Virus record (IMG/VR): IMGVR_UViG_3300023063_000003 | Coordinates: 1 to 64,000 of that record | From: a virus | DNA length: 64,000 bases | Reading direction: 5' to 3' (one strand) | Shown here: piece by piece, positions 1 to 9,668 of the stretch | How positions within the stretch are numbered: the first letter of the stretch is position 1 | How the letters are laid out: the number at the start of each line of letters is the position of its first letter | The notes under the pieces: model-generated | Told to the model about the DNA's origin: nothing | Seen by the model: the letters and a program-made list of their open reading frames with translations, nothing else | Databases searched by the model: none | Translations under genes and position numbers: made by a program

Positions 1-1
1 C

Positions 2-3000
2 GTGGACCCAGCCACCGCGCGCCAGCTGACGACGTGGTTCGGTGACAATGCGCCGAGCGTGATGTCGAGCCTGCACGAGAGCATCCTCGGCTCGGACGCC
101 ACGGATGCGCAGACCACGCGCTACTACAGCGCCGTCAACAACCTGATGGACCAGGGCGCGGCCACCAAGACCTTGAACGACAAGGTCATGGCCGCACTGC
201 CCAAAGATGTCGCCGCCAGCGCGACGCCGGAGCAGGTCAGCGATCTGGTGCAGAACCTGCGCGACTATGTCGCCGGCACCCACACCGACGGCCCGCAGGC
301 GAAGGTCGACGCGACGAACCGCATGGTCGAGGACAGCTTGCGCCAGCACTTCGGCAGCAAGACCGACAGCCTGCTCGAAGCATTCGACAAGGAGCGCGAG
401 GGCAGTGTGAAGAGTTCCCTCGGCGCGCCGGCCGACGCCGCAGGCGACCAGGAGGCGCTGGCCGGCTCGACGACCGAGCAGGATGGTGCCGATCAGGCCG
501 CGCCGACACAGTACCTAGGCGCTGGCAAGGACGCCAAGAACCCGCAGCCAGTATTGTCCGATACCGCACATAAGGCGCAGGGCTTCGACACCCAGAGTCA
601 GGCCGAGCGCCTGCTGGCCCAGGCCAAGGTCGACAACCCGGACAGCAACGTCGCGTTCACGCACATGCGTGATCTGCCAGACGACGTGCGTGCCAAGTTC
701 CCTGATGCTTCGCAAGATCACGGTCTGGTCACGGTCGACAGCACCAAGGACGAGACGCGCATCACACCGGACGAGTTCAATGCCATGCGTGTCGACACCA
801 GTAAGACCAGCCACGCGCAGGACAATCCGTCGCGCATCGACACCGGTGTAAAAGGCGCCGTGCTCGACGGCCGCGCCATCGTCAAGACCATGGAGGGCAA
901 GCTGCCCTACAACGAGTCTGATGACAAAAGCCCGCTGCACCGCAAGGCGCGCGCATTCATGGAAGGCGTCGCCGGTATCCAGGATCACATGGGCAAGTCA
1001 TTCGACGTGCCAGATTCAACCGTGATCGCCAAGAGCGGCGGCAAAGACTTCACGTATGGCGACGCCAAGAAACTGTCGTTCCGTCCGGACGACCCTGCGT
1101 GGATGCGGGGCAAGACCGACGCTGAAATCAATACCGCGCTGGGCCGCGCCGACACGCTCAAGGACATGGGCGATCGTGAGCTGGCACAGGCCCACGTGCG
1201 CGCGCAGGACGTGGTCGACAAGCGCACCGCCGCGTACCAGGAACAGGTGCAGCAGCTGCGTGCCAGTGGCACCCGGCTTGACAAAGCAGGTCTGGCTGAT
1301 CTGCGCAAGACCATGGGCGTGGAGGACGCGCGCAGCGCCGTGGCCCAGGCCGAGACCGAGCAGGCCAAGCGCGACGGCGCCGTGCGCAAAGCCCAGAACC
1401 TCGACAATGCCGGCCGCACCGAGGTGGGCAAGGACGAGCAGATTCACACTGCGGCCGACCACAACACCGCAGCCGATCTGCAACAGCGCACCAACGACGA
1501 CGGCACCGCGCTGCAGCATCAAAACTTCGATCAGAAAAATCCCGATGGCTCACTTCTGCCATCAACCCGCGCGGCAATCAGCACAAAGATCAACAGCCTG
1601 GAAAATGGCAAGACTGCCATCGCCCGCAACCTCGGCGCCAAGGCCCGCGACTTGTTCAACAATCTCGACGGCTTGAAAAAAGTCGATCAGGCGCTACTGG
1701 CCTCGGTGGTGAAAGACAAGGACGTGTCGTCGATCGCGTCGACAGTGAACGATCTCTATACCAAGTATGCCAAGGTGATCAGCGAGAAAGCAGGCGCACC
1801 AAAAAAGCTTAACACCTTCACGGAGCGCGTGCTCGGTGAAGGCGACCTCGCATCGATCAAGAAACAGATCAAGGCCAGCGACGACGTGGCCGGTGTGCAG
1901 CGCGCGATCGACTCACTGGCTGAGCACGCCGACAACCCGCGCGCCAAGGAAGTGCTGGATGCGGCGAATGAGCGCATGACGAAGTTCGTCGAAGGCCCGA
2001 ACGGCGAGAGCATCAAGTACAGCGCGCAGATGGACCACGAGCAGCGTGCAGCATCGAGCGAGGCTTCGCGCCAGCGCGACGTGGACATGGTGGAGTCACT
2101 GCGCAAGAACTTCGCACCGGGCATGCGCGTGCATATCGTGGAAGACGCAACGATCCCAGCCAACGGCCAAGTACGCCAGCACACGGATGGGCATTTTGAA
2201 ATCCGTGTGCGCCCCGCGCGCAACGCGTTTGAGCAGGCCGATGTGATCGCGCACGAGTTTGGTCACGCACTGCAGACGCACCTGTATGACACCGCCCCCG
2301 ACGCTGTGAAGTCGAAGATTCGTGGCGAGTACGACGCGCTGGTACAGAAGTACAAGGATGATCCGACACTGACGGCAAAGGACTATGCACGCGACTTCCT
2401 CAACTCGTCCTCGCTGCTCGACGCTATGAAAGCGGGTACGACGGAATCTGCGCGTAGTCTTATGGACCGCATGGATGCTGCCGGTGAGCGCATAGGCCAG
2501 AAAAATTATGCGCGCGACTTCGACGAATACTTTGCTAATCAATTTGCAAAGTACATATCAGCCGGCGCCGAAACTGCTCCGGTTGAAACACGCGGGTTCT
2601 GGCAGCGCGCTATGCGTACCATGATGAAGTTCTATAAGGACGTGGTGCAGAAAACTCAGCCCGGCGTCGAGTTCAAGGCTTGGGCCGAATCCCTGCGCAC
2701 CGACTCGGAGGCAAAATTCAGCGCCCAGCGCATCGACCCGAACCTGACGCACACCTCCGGTGTAGAGGCCGACGTACACGACTACATCAACAAGGTGCTG
2801 GGCAAGTCCGTGGACGTGGAGTTCGCGAAGATGCTCCACGCTGGCGAGTTCTTCAAGGACGGCGCGCGCACCGCAGCAGGTATGGCTGAGGACGTGATCC
2901 GCGTCTCCGTGCACAGCCTCGATCCAATGTCGACGGCGTACCACGAATCCCTGCATGGCTTCATGGCCAAGCTCAATGACCAGAACCTGAAGGACGCAGC

Positions 3001-5296
3001 GTCGCCATTATTCAAAGCGGCCGACTCCCCTGGCATCCGCCTCAAGCTCGAGCGCCTGCTGGTCGGCGAGCCTGCCGCGCTTAAACAGATCGCCTCGAGC
3101 AGCGAAGAGCGTGCAGCCTATATGTACCAGTTCTGGGCGAATGGCCAGCTCGAACTCGGTGGCAAGGCCGCGACGACCATGGGCAAGATCGGCGAGTTCT
3201 TCCGCAAGATACTGGGCCTGTGGTCAAACGATGAGCGTGCGCTGCACATCATGGATCACTTCCAGAGCGGCGAGTATGCCAAGCAGATGAACGACCGCGG
3301 CGCGGTGCAGGCGAGCCTGCTCAAAGGGGCCGACGGTCCACTGAGCCGCTTCAAGGAAATGATCGGCCCATTTGACACGCTGGCCTCGCGCGTCGTCAGC
3401 ACCGGTGACGCGCAAGTGCGTGATCTGAAGAACGCCGCGCTGACGAGCATGCTCGACAAAGTCCTCTCGCCGCTGCAAGGCGACCATGGCGACGTCGGCT
3501 ATATCCCGGCCGCACGCGCCAAGCGCACCGCCATGCTCAACGATCTGGCTTCCGGCCTGCACGGCTATGAGCCAGCTGTCATCACTGACGCGCTGCAATC
3601 GATGCAGCGTGGTGAGCGCGGCGCGTCGCCGGCCGAGCGCCAGGTCGTGATGCGCGTGCGCAAGACGCTCGACTCGATGTACGGCTACATGACAGACTCG
3701 GGCGTGAAGATGGGCGATCTCGGATATGGGAAAGATTATTTCCCGCGCGTGTGGGATGCGAACAAGGTGCTCAGCAACGAGCCGGCGTTTCGCGCCATGA
3801 TGCAGCAGTACAAAGACAGTGGCGAGTTCAGCGGCTCTGTCGATCAGATCATGGCTGCGCTCACGCGCGGTGATGGCTCCGAGCTGCAAGTGGAAACCGC
3901 CAAGCCCGGCAACCAGTTCACCAAGGAGCGTATCCTCGGCTTCATCAAAGGCCACGACGCTGCGCCCTTCCTGAACGACAACCTGTACCAGACACTCAAC
4001 AGCTACATCACCCAGGGCACGAAGCGCGCCGAGTGGGCGTCGCGCTTCGGTGACGATGGCGCTGGCCTGAAGAAGATCTTCACCGACGCGCGCGCTGCCG
4101 GCGCCACGGACGATCACATCGAGCTGGCCCAGCGCTACCTGAAGGGCGTCGACGGCACACTGGGCGACTCGATCGATCCGAAGCTGCGCAAGGCGTTCGG
4201 CAACATGATCGTCTACCAGAATATCCGGCTGCTCCCGCTCGCGCTGTTTTCTTCGCTCATCGACCCGCTCGGCATCGCCGTGCGCGGTGGCTCAGCAGGC
4301 GACGCATTCAATGCCTTCAAGCGCGGCATCAAGGAAATCCCGAAGGGCTTCAAGGACGTGAACAATCGCAAGGATGACCAGTGGACCAAGGTCGCCGAGA
4401 ACATGGGTGTGATCGACAGCGCCGTGCTGCAGCACACGATCGGCACGTCCTACTCACAAGGCATGACGAGCGACATCGGCCGCAAGATCAATGACACGTT
4501 CTTCAAATACAACCTGATGGAGCAGTTCAACACGTCGATGCGCGTGGCCGCAACCGAGAGCGCCGTGGGCTTCCTCGGCCGGCACGCCGATGGCACCGCC
4601 AGTCCACACAGCGCGCGGTGGCTGAAAGAGCTGGGCCTCGATACGAAGGACGTGGTCAAGCAGGCCGACGGCTCCCCGGCACTGAGCGTGGACGACTTCA
4701 AGGCCGCTGGCCAGAGTGACACCAAGGCCCAGGAGTCGGCCACCAAGATGCAACTGGCCGTGAACAAGTGGGTCGACGGCGCTGTGCTGCGCCCGAACGC
4801 CGCGCACAAACCGATCTGGATGAATGACCCGCACTTCGCGCTGGTGTCGCATCTGAAGCAGTTCGTGTACTCGTTCCAGGAGACGATCTTAAAGCGCGTG
4901 GCCAACGAGAGCCGCAACGGTAACTTCGGGCCGGCCTACGCGCTGGCCAGCTATGTGCCGTTCATGATCGCCGCCGATCTGGTCAAGGGTCTGGCCGTCG
5001 GCGGCGGCTCGCAGCCGGCGTACAAAGACAGCTGGGACGCTGGCGACTATCTGTGGAGCGGCGTACAGCGCGCGGGTGTGTTTGGCGTGGGCCAGTTTGG
5101 CCTGGACGCGCTCAAGGGCATCAAGCGGGGCACCACGGGCATCGGCGCGCTGGCCGGTCCCTCGGTCGAGCAGCTGGGTGACGCGGCGTCGACTGTGGGT
5201 GGTAGTGAGCAGTTCAAGACCTTCGCCATGGATGCGCTGCCGGCGAATGCGTTGTTCTCCGCAGCAGAAGCGACGACCACCAACGCGGCCGATTAG
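2..5296 (+). CDS. Polyvalent internal virion (ejection) protein, C-terminal part
   Basis: The frame is open at the left edge, so this is only the C-terminal 1764 codons; the GTG at base 2 need not be the start. The first 730 or so residues are Asp/Ala/Lys-rich and mostly helical. A zincin motif HEFGH lies at residues 751-755 with DEYFANQFAKY about 90 residues later, and a second, HESLH, at 981-985 with AAYMYQFWA about 55 residues later. Near residue 1410 is a hydrophobic patch (LLPLALFSSLIDPLGIAV), and the tail resembles the large polyvalent protein-associated C-terminal domains (LPD38-like). In podoviruses such proteins sit inside the capsid and enter the cell with the DNA. Metallopeptidase activity is inferred from motifs only. 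It is too unlike the N4 virion RNA polymerase to be called one. Confidence 0.75.
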   Translation: MDPATARQLTTWFGDNAPSVMSSLHESILGSDATDAQTTRYYSAVNNLMDQGAATKTLNDKVMAALPKDVAASATPEQVSDLVQNLRDYVAGTHTDGPQAKVDATNRMVEDSLRQHFGSKTDSLLEAFDKEREGSVKSSLGAPADAAGDQEALAGSTTEQDGADQAAPTQYLGAGKDAKNPQPVLSDTAHKAQGFDTQSQAERLLAQAKVDNPDSNVAFTHMRDLPDDVRAKFPDASQDHGLVTVDSTKDETRITPDEFNAMRVDTSKTSHAQDNPSRIDTGVKGAVLDGRAIVKTMEGKLPYNESDDKSPLHRKARAFMEGVAGIQDHMGKSFDVPDSTVIAKSGGKDFTYGDAKKLSFRPDDPAWMRGKTDAEINTALGRADTLKDMGDRELAQAHVRAQDVVDKRTAAYQEQVQQLRASGTRLDKAGLADLRKTMGVEDARSAVAQAETEQAKRDGAVRKAQNLDNAGRTEVGKDEQIHTAADHNTAADLQQRTNDDGTALQHQNFDQKNPDGSLLPSTRAAISTKINSLENGKTAIARNLGAKARDLFNNLDGLKKVDQALLASVVKDKDVSSIASTVNDLYTKYAKVISEKAGAPKKLNTFTERVLGEGDLASIKKQIKASDDVAGVQRAIDSLAEHADNPRAKEVLDAANERMTKFVEGPNGESIKYSAQMDHEQRAASSEASRQRDVDMVESLRKNFAPGMRVHIVEDATIPANGQVRQHTDGHFEIRVRPARNAFEQADVIAHEFGHALQTHLYDTAPDAVKSKIRGEYDALVQKYKDDPTLTAKDYARDFLNSSSLLDAMKAGTTESARSLMDRMDAAGERIGQKNYARDFDEYFANQFAKYISAGAETAPVETRGFWQRAMRTMMKFYKDVVQKTQPGVEFKAWAESLRTDSEAKFSAQRIDPNLTHTSGVEADVHDYINKVLGKSVDVEFAKMLHAGEFFKDGARTAAGMAEDVIRVSVHSLDPMSTAYHESLHGFMAKLNDQNLKDAASPLFKAADSPGIRLKLERLLVGEPAALKQIASSSEERAAYMYQFWANGQLELGGKAATTMGKIGEFFRKILGLWSNDERALHIMDHFQSGEYAKQMNDRGAVQASLLKGADGPLSRFKEMIGPFDTLASRVVSTGDAQVRDLKNAALTSMLDKVLSPLQGDHGDVGYIPAARAKRTAMLNDLASGLHGYEPAVITDALQSMQRGERGASPAERQVVMRVRKTLDSMYGYMTDSGVKMGDLGYGKDYFPRVWDANKVLSNEPAFRAMMQQYKDSGEFSGSVDQIMAALTRGDGSELQVETAKPGNQFTKERILGFIKGHDAAPFLNDNLYQTLNSYITQGTKRAEWASRFGDDGAGLKKIFTDARAAGATDDHIELAQRYLKGVDGTLGDSIDPKLRKAFGNMIVYQNIRLLPLALFSSLIDPLGIAVRGGSAGDAFNAFKRGIKEIPKGFKDVNNRKDDQWTKVAENMGVIDSAVLQHTIGTSYSQGMTSDIGRKINDTFFKYNLMEQFNTSMRVAATESAVGFLGRHADGTASPHSARWLKELGLDTKDVVKQADGSPALSVDDFKAAGQSDTKAQESATKMQLAVNKWVDGAVLRPNAAHKPIWMNDPHFALVSHLKQFVYSFQETILKRVANESRNGNFGPAYALASYVPFMIAADLVKGLAVGGGSQPAYKDSWDAGDYLWSGVQRAGVFGVGQFGLDALKGIKRGTTGIGALAGPSVEQLGDAASTVGGSEQFKTFAMDALPANALFSAAEATTTNAAD

Positions 5297-5351
5297 CTTT
5301 CCTTTAGGTAATACATTAAAATCGCTTCACTTTCTTCAAAAGGAAATTACC

Positions 5352-5570
5352 ATGCCATCCAATAATCGCCCACAACTTCGCACCGATGGTTCGTTTGACT
5401 TCGGTCCCAATATTTTCGTCGCCGCCATGTCGGTCAACGCTGTCGGTGATCCGCAGCTGGTCAATCCAATTAACCGCACGGTCATGCCGACGATTAATGT
5501 GGTCTCGAACGTCGCACCAAGTAATTCCGATGGCCGTCCGGACGGCACCATTTATCTTCAAACGGCCTAA
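5352..5570 (+). CDS. Small virion-associated protein, 72 aa
   Basis: No family recognised. The ATG at 5352 follows an AAAGGAAATTACC ribosome-binding site; longer forms starting inside the previous gene lack one. The protein is Asn/Val/Pro-rich with no membrane segment and ends in DGRPDGTIYLQTA. It lies between the giant virion gene and the tailspike gene, three bases ahead of the latter, so it probably belongs to the tail or spike, perhaps as a small adaptor. An AT-rich stretch (TACATTAAAAT) just upstream could be a weak promoter. Confidence 0.6.
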   Translation: MPSNNRPQLRTDGSFDFGPNIFVAAMSVNAVGDPQLVNPINRTVMPTINVVSNVAPSNSDGRPDGTIYLQTA

Positions 5571-5573
5571 GTC

Positions 5574-7163
5574 ATGACGCTCAAAATTAAAGTAAATGGG
5601 GTGTGGACCGACCCCATCGGACTATTCACCAAACAGAATGGTGTCTACGCGGCGGTGGTCGGCGCTTTCACGAAAGTGAATGGTGTGTACCAGTCAATTT
5701 TGAATACAGGCATAACCCTGCGCCAAATTTCTACACGATCGTGGTTCCCTGGTGTATCAGGTGGTCCTACCTCATCGCTCTTCCACAGTGAACACCCCGT
5801 GTTTGAGGACACAAACCAGATTCAACTTTTCTATGCGATGTTCTACTCTCGTTTAGAAACGCCGGCTGCCATTGGTCAGAAGATGGCCCTGCGCATCGAG
5901 TATCCGGTTGGAAGCGGAACTGTATTCCACATGACGTTCAATGGTGGCGCGACTACCTACACCACCACTGGTACTGAAGACATAAGCACTGATCTTATGA
6001 CGCTGCCATTCACTCTGAAGGCAGGCACGTTCTACCGTATCAAAGGTGCGTGGGCATGCACGGGTAGCCCGACAGGCTCTGTTCTGTTCTGTCAGGGCGG
6101 TTCGGCACCGCAATTCAACGCTGCGCATGATCTATTGCAGTATGGTGGGTCGCTGACTACAACCAATGTATTTACCAGTCTGGACGAGGCAAGCACCGCA
6201 TGGAATACCCGTGTAAATTCTGACCCATCATCAAACTATTGCATCCTGCCGTGTGCAATTGTTGGCCCTGGAACCATCCCAGCTATGTTCGTCGCAGGTG
6301 ATAGTCGAACAGCAGGCGGCAGCGCGGATCAGGCAAATGATGCTACCAACCTTAGCATGGGGGCGGGTGCCCGTATGATCGGTAACGTCTATCCATACAT
6401 CAATGCGGCGCAATCTTCTGACAGCGCTGTGTACTGGACCACGACGACATCTGCTACTCGGCGACTGGCATACCTTCGTTTCTGTACCGGTACGCTCAAT
6501 GCTATGGGCACCAATGACGCCCCTAACTATTCAGCTGGCAATGCGCAAAATCTTGTCGCACTCGATACGGCAATGAAAACGTTGATGGGCACGGCTATCC
6601 ACCCGTACATGACCATGACCTTACCGCCGCAGGACGTCGACTCGAACAGCCGCTACGACATACTTGCCAACATGTCGGCTAACGTTGGCTACTCAGCAAA
6701 AGCTGTTCTCAATGCCTACCGCCTCGCCCAAGTAGGTAATGGTGGAATGTACGACCACACGTTTGACCAAGCCCCACTAGCGCAAGACCCTAGCGACTCG
6801 ACAAAGTACCGTGTTGATCCGCGTGCGCGCCAATTGGCCGTAAGCACCACTGTCGGTTCAAGCACCGTCAACGTGACGAGCGGAACGCTCACGCCCGCTG
6901 ATGATTTCGCACAGGCGCGTGTGATGGGTGCAGGAACTTCCGGTGCCAACCTTGATGTCATTATTCGGTACGTAAGCGCAACGTCTTTCACGATGACTAA
7001 ACTGGCGCAGTATAATTTTGGGCCGGTCGTTGTCAACGCCGCGACTGCGGTAACAGGTGGGGTTTGCTGGTTCGGTACGCGATACAGCACGTCGGACGGC
7101 ATCCATGAGCAGCCACGTTTAGGTGTCTCGTACCAGACCATCGCGCTGTCGGCTCGCTTGTAA
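5574..7163 (+). CDS. Tailspike/tail fibre with SGNH (GDSL-like) esterase domain
   Basis: A 529-residue protein. The N-terminus has short repeats around VNGVW, KQNGVY and KVNGVY, probably the virion-attachment part. An SGNH hydrolase fold is indicated by GDSR at 242-245 (candidate nucleophile Ser244), GTND at 312-315 (block III) and DGIH at 508-511 (Asp508-His511) close to the C-terminus. Such domains on tailspikes usually remove acetyl groups from capsular or lipopolysaccharide sugars. It is the last rightward gene and is followed by a terminator. Receptor specificity cannot be read from sequence. Confidence in the hydrolase call is good, in the deacetylase substrate low. Confidence 0.75.
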   Translation: MTLKIKVNGVWTDPIGLFTKQNGVYAAVVGAFTKVNGVYQSILNTGITLRQISTRSWFPGVSGGPTSSLFHSEHPVFEDTNQIQLFYAMFYSRLETPAAIGQKMALRIEYPVGSGTVFHMTFNGGATTYTTTGTEDISTDLMTLPFTLKAGTFYRIKGAWACTGSPTGSVLFCQGGSAPQFNAAHDLLQYGGSLTTTNVFTSLDEASTAWNTRVNSDPSSNYCILPCAIVGPGTIPAMFVAGDSRTAGGSADQANDATNLSMGAGARMIGNVYPYINAAQSSDSAVYWTTTTSATRRLAYLRFCTGTLNAMGTNDAPNYSAGNAQNLVALDTAMKTLMGTAIHPYMTMTLPPQDVDSNSRYDILANMSANVGYSAKAVLNAYRLAQVGNGGMYDHTFDQAPLAQDPSDSTKYRVDPRARQLAVSTTVGSSTVNVTSGTLTPADDFAQARVMGAGTSGANLDVIIRYVSATSFTMTKLAQYNFGPVVVNAATAVTGGVCWFGTRYSTSDGIHEQPRLGVSYQTIALSARL

Positions 7164-7229
7164 AACATAGGTAAAAGGAGCCTGGACTGGAAGATCGGAG
7201 GGACAACGGAATGGCTCTACGCCCGGTGA

Positions 7230-7350
7230 ACCTTCCTTTCTTCTATTCTTCCATATTATTATTATTATTATTATTATTTAAAAATATAGAAGAAGTGAAT
7301 AAGTGCCAGAGAAATTTTCGGCGATGGAAGTGTGGAAGTATGGAATAGTG
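7230..7350. repeat. AT-microsatellite element A with inverted and direct repeats
   Basis: This non-coding stretch holds TTCTTCTAT (7238-7246), an (ATT)8 run at 7255-7278, the exact inverse ATAGAAGAA (7286-7294), then three spaced GGAAG-type repeats (GGAAG, GGAAG, GGAAT) near 7324-7344. A second copy with the same order but an (AT)13 core lies at 38004-38127. Together they bracket the leftward replication cluster. They may be a replication origin, a recombination boundary or a short RNA gene; no function is proven. The rest of 7164-7461 holds only the terminator at 7411-7450. Confidence 0.6.
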
Positions 7351-7410
7351 GTGCCATAGTTCGGGACTGTGCGTCCCATGCAAACAGAGTCATGGCCCTC
7401 ATATTGAAGA

Positions 7411-7450
7411 AGCCCAGATAGGTAAAACCTGTCCGGGCTTTTGTTTTATT
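7411..7450. terminator. Terminator between convergent transcripts
   Basis: A stem formed by AGCCCAGATAGGT and ACCTGTCCGGGCT with an AAA loop (one mismatch and one wobble) is followed on + by TTTTGTTTTATT. It would stop rightward transcription after the tailspike. On the - strand the flank is TTCTTCAAT, so it may also work from the left-going side. Confidence 0.75.
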
Positions 7451-7461
7451 GCGATGCGAGT

Positions 7462-8475
7462 TTAATCCAGCGGCACCAGGGCATGCACCACGGCGCGGAA
7501 GATGAAGTCCTTCGCCTGCTGTTCCGGTGGCAGCTGATTAAACGGCATGATGCACGGGTGCTGCTTGTTGACCGGATCTTTATAAGCGCCGTACGTCCAG
7601 CCGTCAGCGACCTTCTGGGCCGTCCAGCTTGCGTGCGACGCTTCAGGGCCGGCGTCCGGATTCGTGGTATGCAGCGTCACGCCCATCTTGGCCGAGGAAC
7701 GTTGCCATTCAGGCGCGTCTTCCCACGCTGGCTGGCTCAGATCGCCCAGGGCCTCGCAGTAGGCTTTATTGACCTCGTGGGCAACACGAGCCACGTCGTC
7801 CTGGCTAAACGCTGCCTTGGCCCCATTCTGGCCCTCCATGGCGAGGTTTTCCTTGAGTAAATAGCCTTCGAGCATCCAAACCTTGTCGATAGCCATTTTG
7901 CGGGCAATATGCCGGCCGATCTCGGCGTCGAAGTTCTCCGCGCTGGCGCAGGCCGACTCACCCGTGACCGTGAAGCCGTTCTTGAGCGTGAGGACGCAAA
8001 AGGTGAGCAGGCCAAGCGACGGGCTGAGCGCTTCGACACCAGTGTAGCTGGCCAGCGCACCCTGATCAGCGGTGAAGTAATTCTCGGCCACGACGGTGTC
8101 GTTGATATGGTCTAGCGTGACGCGCGGCGCTTGGCCCGGGGCATAGGCTTTGATCGACTGGGCAATCATGGCGTCGGCGATCTTGCCGGTGTCATTCATT
8201 TTCTTTTCGACCGCTTCGGTCTTCGCTGCTTGCCCCAACTGGTACGGCATCCACTCGGCGAACTCGGCGCCGGGTTTGGCATCGCCTTCCTGGACGAGCA
8301 GCACCGACGTGCGCGCATAGGCTACACCGTTCGCGTCAGAGACCATCAAGTTGACGCAGCGGTCGTTCCACACCTTAGCGACGATCGCCGCCAGTGGTTG
8401 ACCTGCTGCGGCCGCGCCGGGGAAGCCCCGGGCAGGATAGTAGTGGACGATGCGGCCCACGGTAGGTTTGATCAT
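7462..8475 (-). CDS. N4 gp49 / Sf6 gp66-like protein
   Basis: A 337-residue protein. The central part (about residues 115-215, with LDHINDTVVAENYFTA and GESACASAENFDAEIG) matches the phage gp49/gp66 family (PF13876), in which a conserved segment ends in ARKMAIDKVWMLEGYLL. The N-terminal 100 residues (GRIVHYYPARG...) form a separate small domain common on phage proteins of this kind. The family has no established biochemical role. It is the last gene of the leftward cluster, with its stop 12 bases from the convergent terminator. Confidence 0.7.
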   Translation of the reverse strand: MIKPTVGRIVHYYPARGFPGAAAAGQPLAAIVAKVWNDRCVNLMVSDANGVAYARTSVLLVQEGDAKPGAEFAEWMPYQLGQAAKTEAVEKKMNDTGKIADAMIAQSIKAYAPGQAPRVTLDHINDTVVAENYFTADQGALASYTGVEALSPSLGLLTFCVLTLKNGFTVTGESACASAENFDAEIGRHIARKMAIDKVWMLEGYLLKENLAMEGQNGAKAAFSQDDVARVAHEVNKAYCEALGDLSQPAWEDAPEWQRSSAKMGVTLHTTNPDAGPEASHASWTAQKVADGWTYGAYKDPVNKQHPCIMPFNQLPPEQQAKDFIFRAVVHALVPLD

Positions 8476-8556
8476 GACTTGCCTTTCGATGTGCCGCGAC
8501 TTCGCACGATGCCGGCGCGCGGCTGACCAGGAACAGCGGACCTTTTACAGCGCGTG

Positions 8557-9222
8557 CTAGGCAGCGAGCACCTTTCTGTACTCAGCCAACAGCGCTTTAT
8601 ACAGCTCGGCCATGAACGTATCACCCGGCTCGAACGTGTCCATCAAGCGGGTCAGCACGACGTTGTCTTCTTCGCCGAACCAAATCTTGATGTACGTGCC
8701 CTGTTTATAGCCATGATCCTGACGGAAAAAGTTCAGGACATTCTTGGCCACGTACTGACGGTACATATCGTCCCAGCTCATCGCCATGTCACCCATCAGG
8801 GTTTCAAACAGCAGCAGGCTAGTGCGGCGCGCGACGGCCAGACCGATCAACAGCTCGAGACGATCCGTGAAGGTCATCGCGGCCAGGACGTAAGCTCTGC
8901 CATCGAAGTAGATAGCGTCGCCCGCATAGATGCTCTCCACGGACGACGTGAGTTCACCAGTGGCCGCGACGACATCGCCATCATGGGCAATCAGCGTGTG
9001 GGACAGCATGAAGTGCCAGATGTCGACCAGCTCCATGCGCACCTGCGGCACGTCGGTCGACTGCTGCTTCCACCATTTCCAGCCATAGTGTTCCATGGCC
9101 TCGGCGCCTTCGACAATGGCCGCGCGCAGGAATGGGTAGCCGGCTTTGAGCCAGCCAGGATTGACCTTGGCGTTCATTTCCAACTGCAGCTTCAGCATGC
9201 GCAATGCTTGAGCGGTCTTCAT
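8557..9222 (-). CDS. dUTP diphosphatase, dimeric all-alpha type
   Basis: Residues 38-75 show the all-alpha dUTPase signature: E38 and E41 in VEGAEAMEHYGWKWWK, then E64 and D67 in MELVDIWHFMLSH, the metal-binding Glu/Asp set of the type-2 dUTPase family (PF08761). The enzyme turns dUTP into dUMP, keeping uracil out of DNA and feeding thymidylate synthesis, which fits the ThyX gene at 18540-19340. It is 221 residues, about the family length, and overlaps the next upstream gene by ATGA, suggesting coupled translation. Confidence 0.8.
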   Translation of the reverse strand: MKTAQALRMLKLQLEMNAKVNPGWLKAGYPFLRAAIVEGAEAMEHYGWKWWKQQSTDVPQVRMELVDIWHFMLSHTLIAHDGDVVAATGELTSSVESIYAGDAIYFDGRAYVLAAMTFTDRLELLIGLAVARRTSLLLFETLMGDMAMSWDDMYRQYVAKNVLNFFRQDHGYKQGTYIKIWFGEEDNVVLTRLMDTFEPGDTFMAELYKALLAEYRKVLAA

Positions 9223-9425
9223 TTGACACCGACGTTTTCGTTGAGCCAGATGATCAGGCCGTTCTTGTCGGTCGGGACATCAATCGACTCGCGCTCCGGA
9301 CGCTTTTCTGCGGTACCGTCAGCCTTGAGCTTCGTGGACAGCTGGCTCGCTGCTGCATCACTTGAAGCGAACTGGCGGCGCACTGTATTGGTGTTGTCGG
9401 TGTACGTGACTTGGTAAAGTTTCAT
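9219..9425 (-). CDS. Hypothetical protein, 68 aa
   Basis: Not recognised. It starts MKLYQVTYTDNTNTVRRQFAS, reads as a small soluble alpha/beta protein with a charged middle and ends LIIWLNENVGVK. The start has an AAGGAG site a few bases upstream, and the stop overlaps the dUTPase start (ATGA), so the two are likely co-translated. Confidence 0.6.
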   Translation of the reverse strand: MKLYQVTYTDNTNTVRRQFASSDAAASQLSTKLKADGTAEKRPERESIDVPTDKNGLIIWLNENVGVK

Positions 9426-9428
9426 GCG

Positions 9429-9668
9429 TTACTCCTTGGTTGGTGCTGCGTTAAAAAGTTTTTCTTCAAGCGCCTTGTCGCGCTTGATGTTCGGTGCCCA
9501 GGCGATAAAGCCACCATCGCTGGTCCACACACCGGGTACCTGCTTGCCGCCCTCAGTGAGCAGCTGCACGTGCGTGCCGTGCGGCGCCGGCTCGCCGTTG
9601 GCAGGGTAACGCCAACGGGACTCATTGGCGACGGAGTAGCCTTCGGGATTCGTGCGCGTCGTCATCAC
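9429..9668 (-). CDS. Hypothetical protein, 79 aa
   Basis: Not recognised. Aromatic and glycine-rich motifs (ESRWRYPANGEP, GVWTSDGGFIAWAP) suggest a compact beta-rich fold. The GTG or ATG start overlaps the ligase stop, so it is translationally coupled to the ligase gene. Confidence 0.6.
   Translation of the reverse strand: MMTTRTNPEGYSVANESRWRYPANGEPAPHGTHVQLLTEGGKQVPGVWTSDGGFIAWAPNIKRDKALEEKLFNAAPTKE

Noticed and set aside
3224-4117. A 297-codon - strand frame in the giant virion gene
   Set aside because: Antisense shadow; codon position bias follows the + strand.
2-5296. N4-type virion RNA polymerase
   Set aside because: No RNA polymerase motifs seen; zincin motifs and an LPD38-like tail point to a polyvalent ejection protein.
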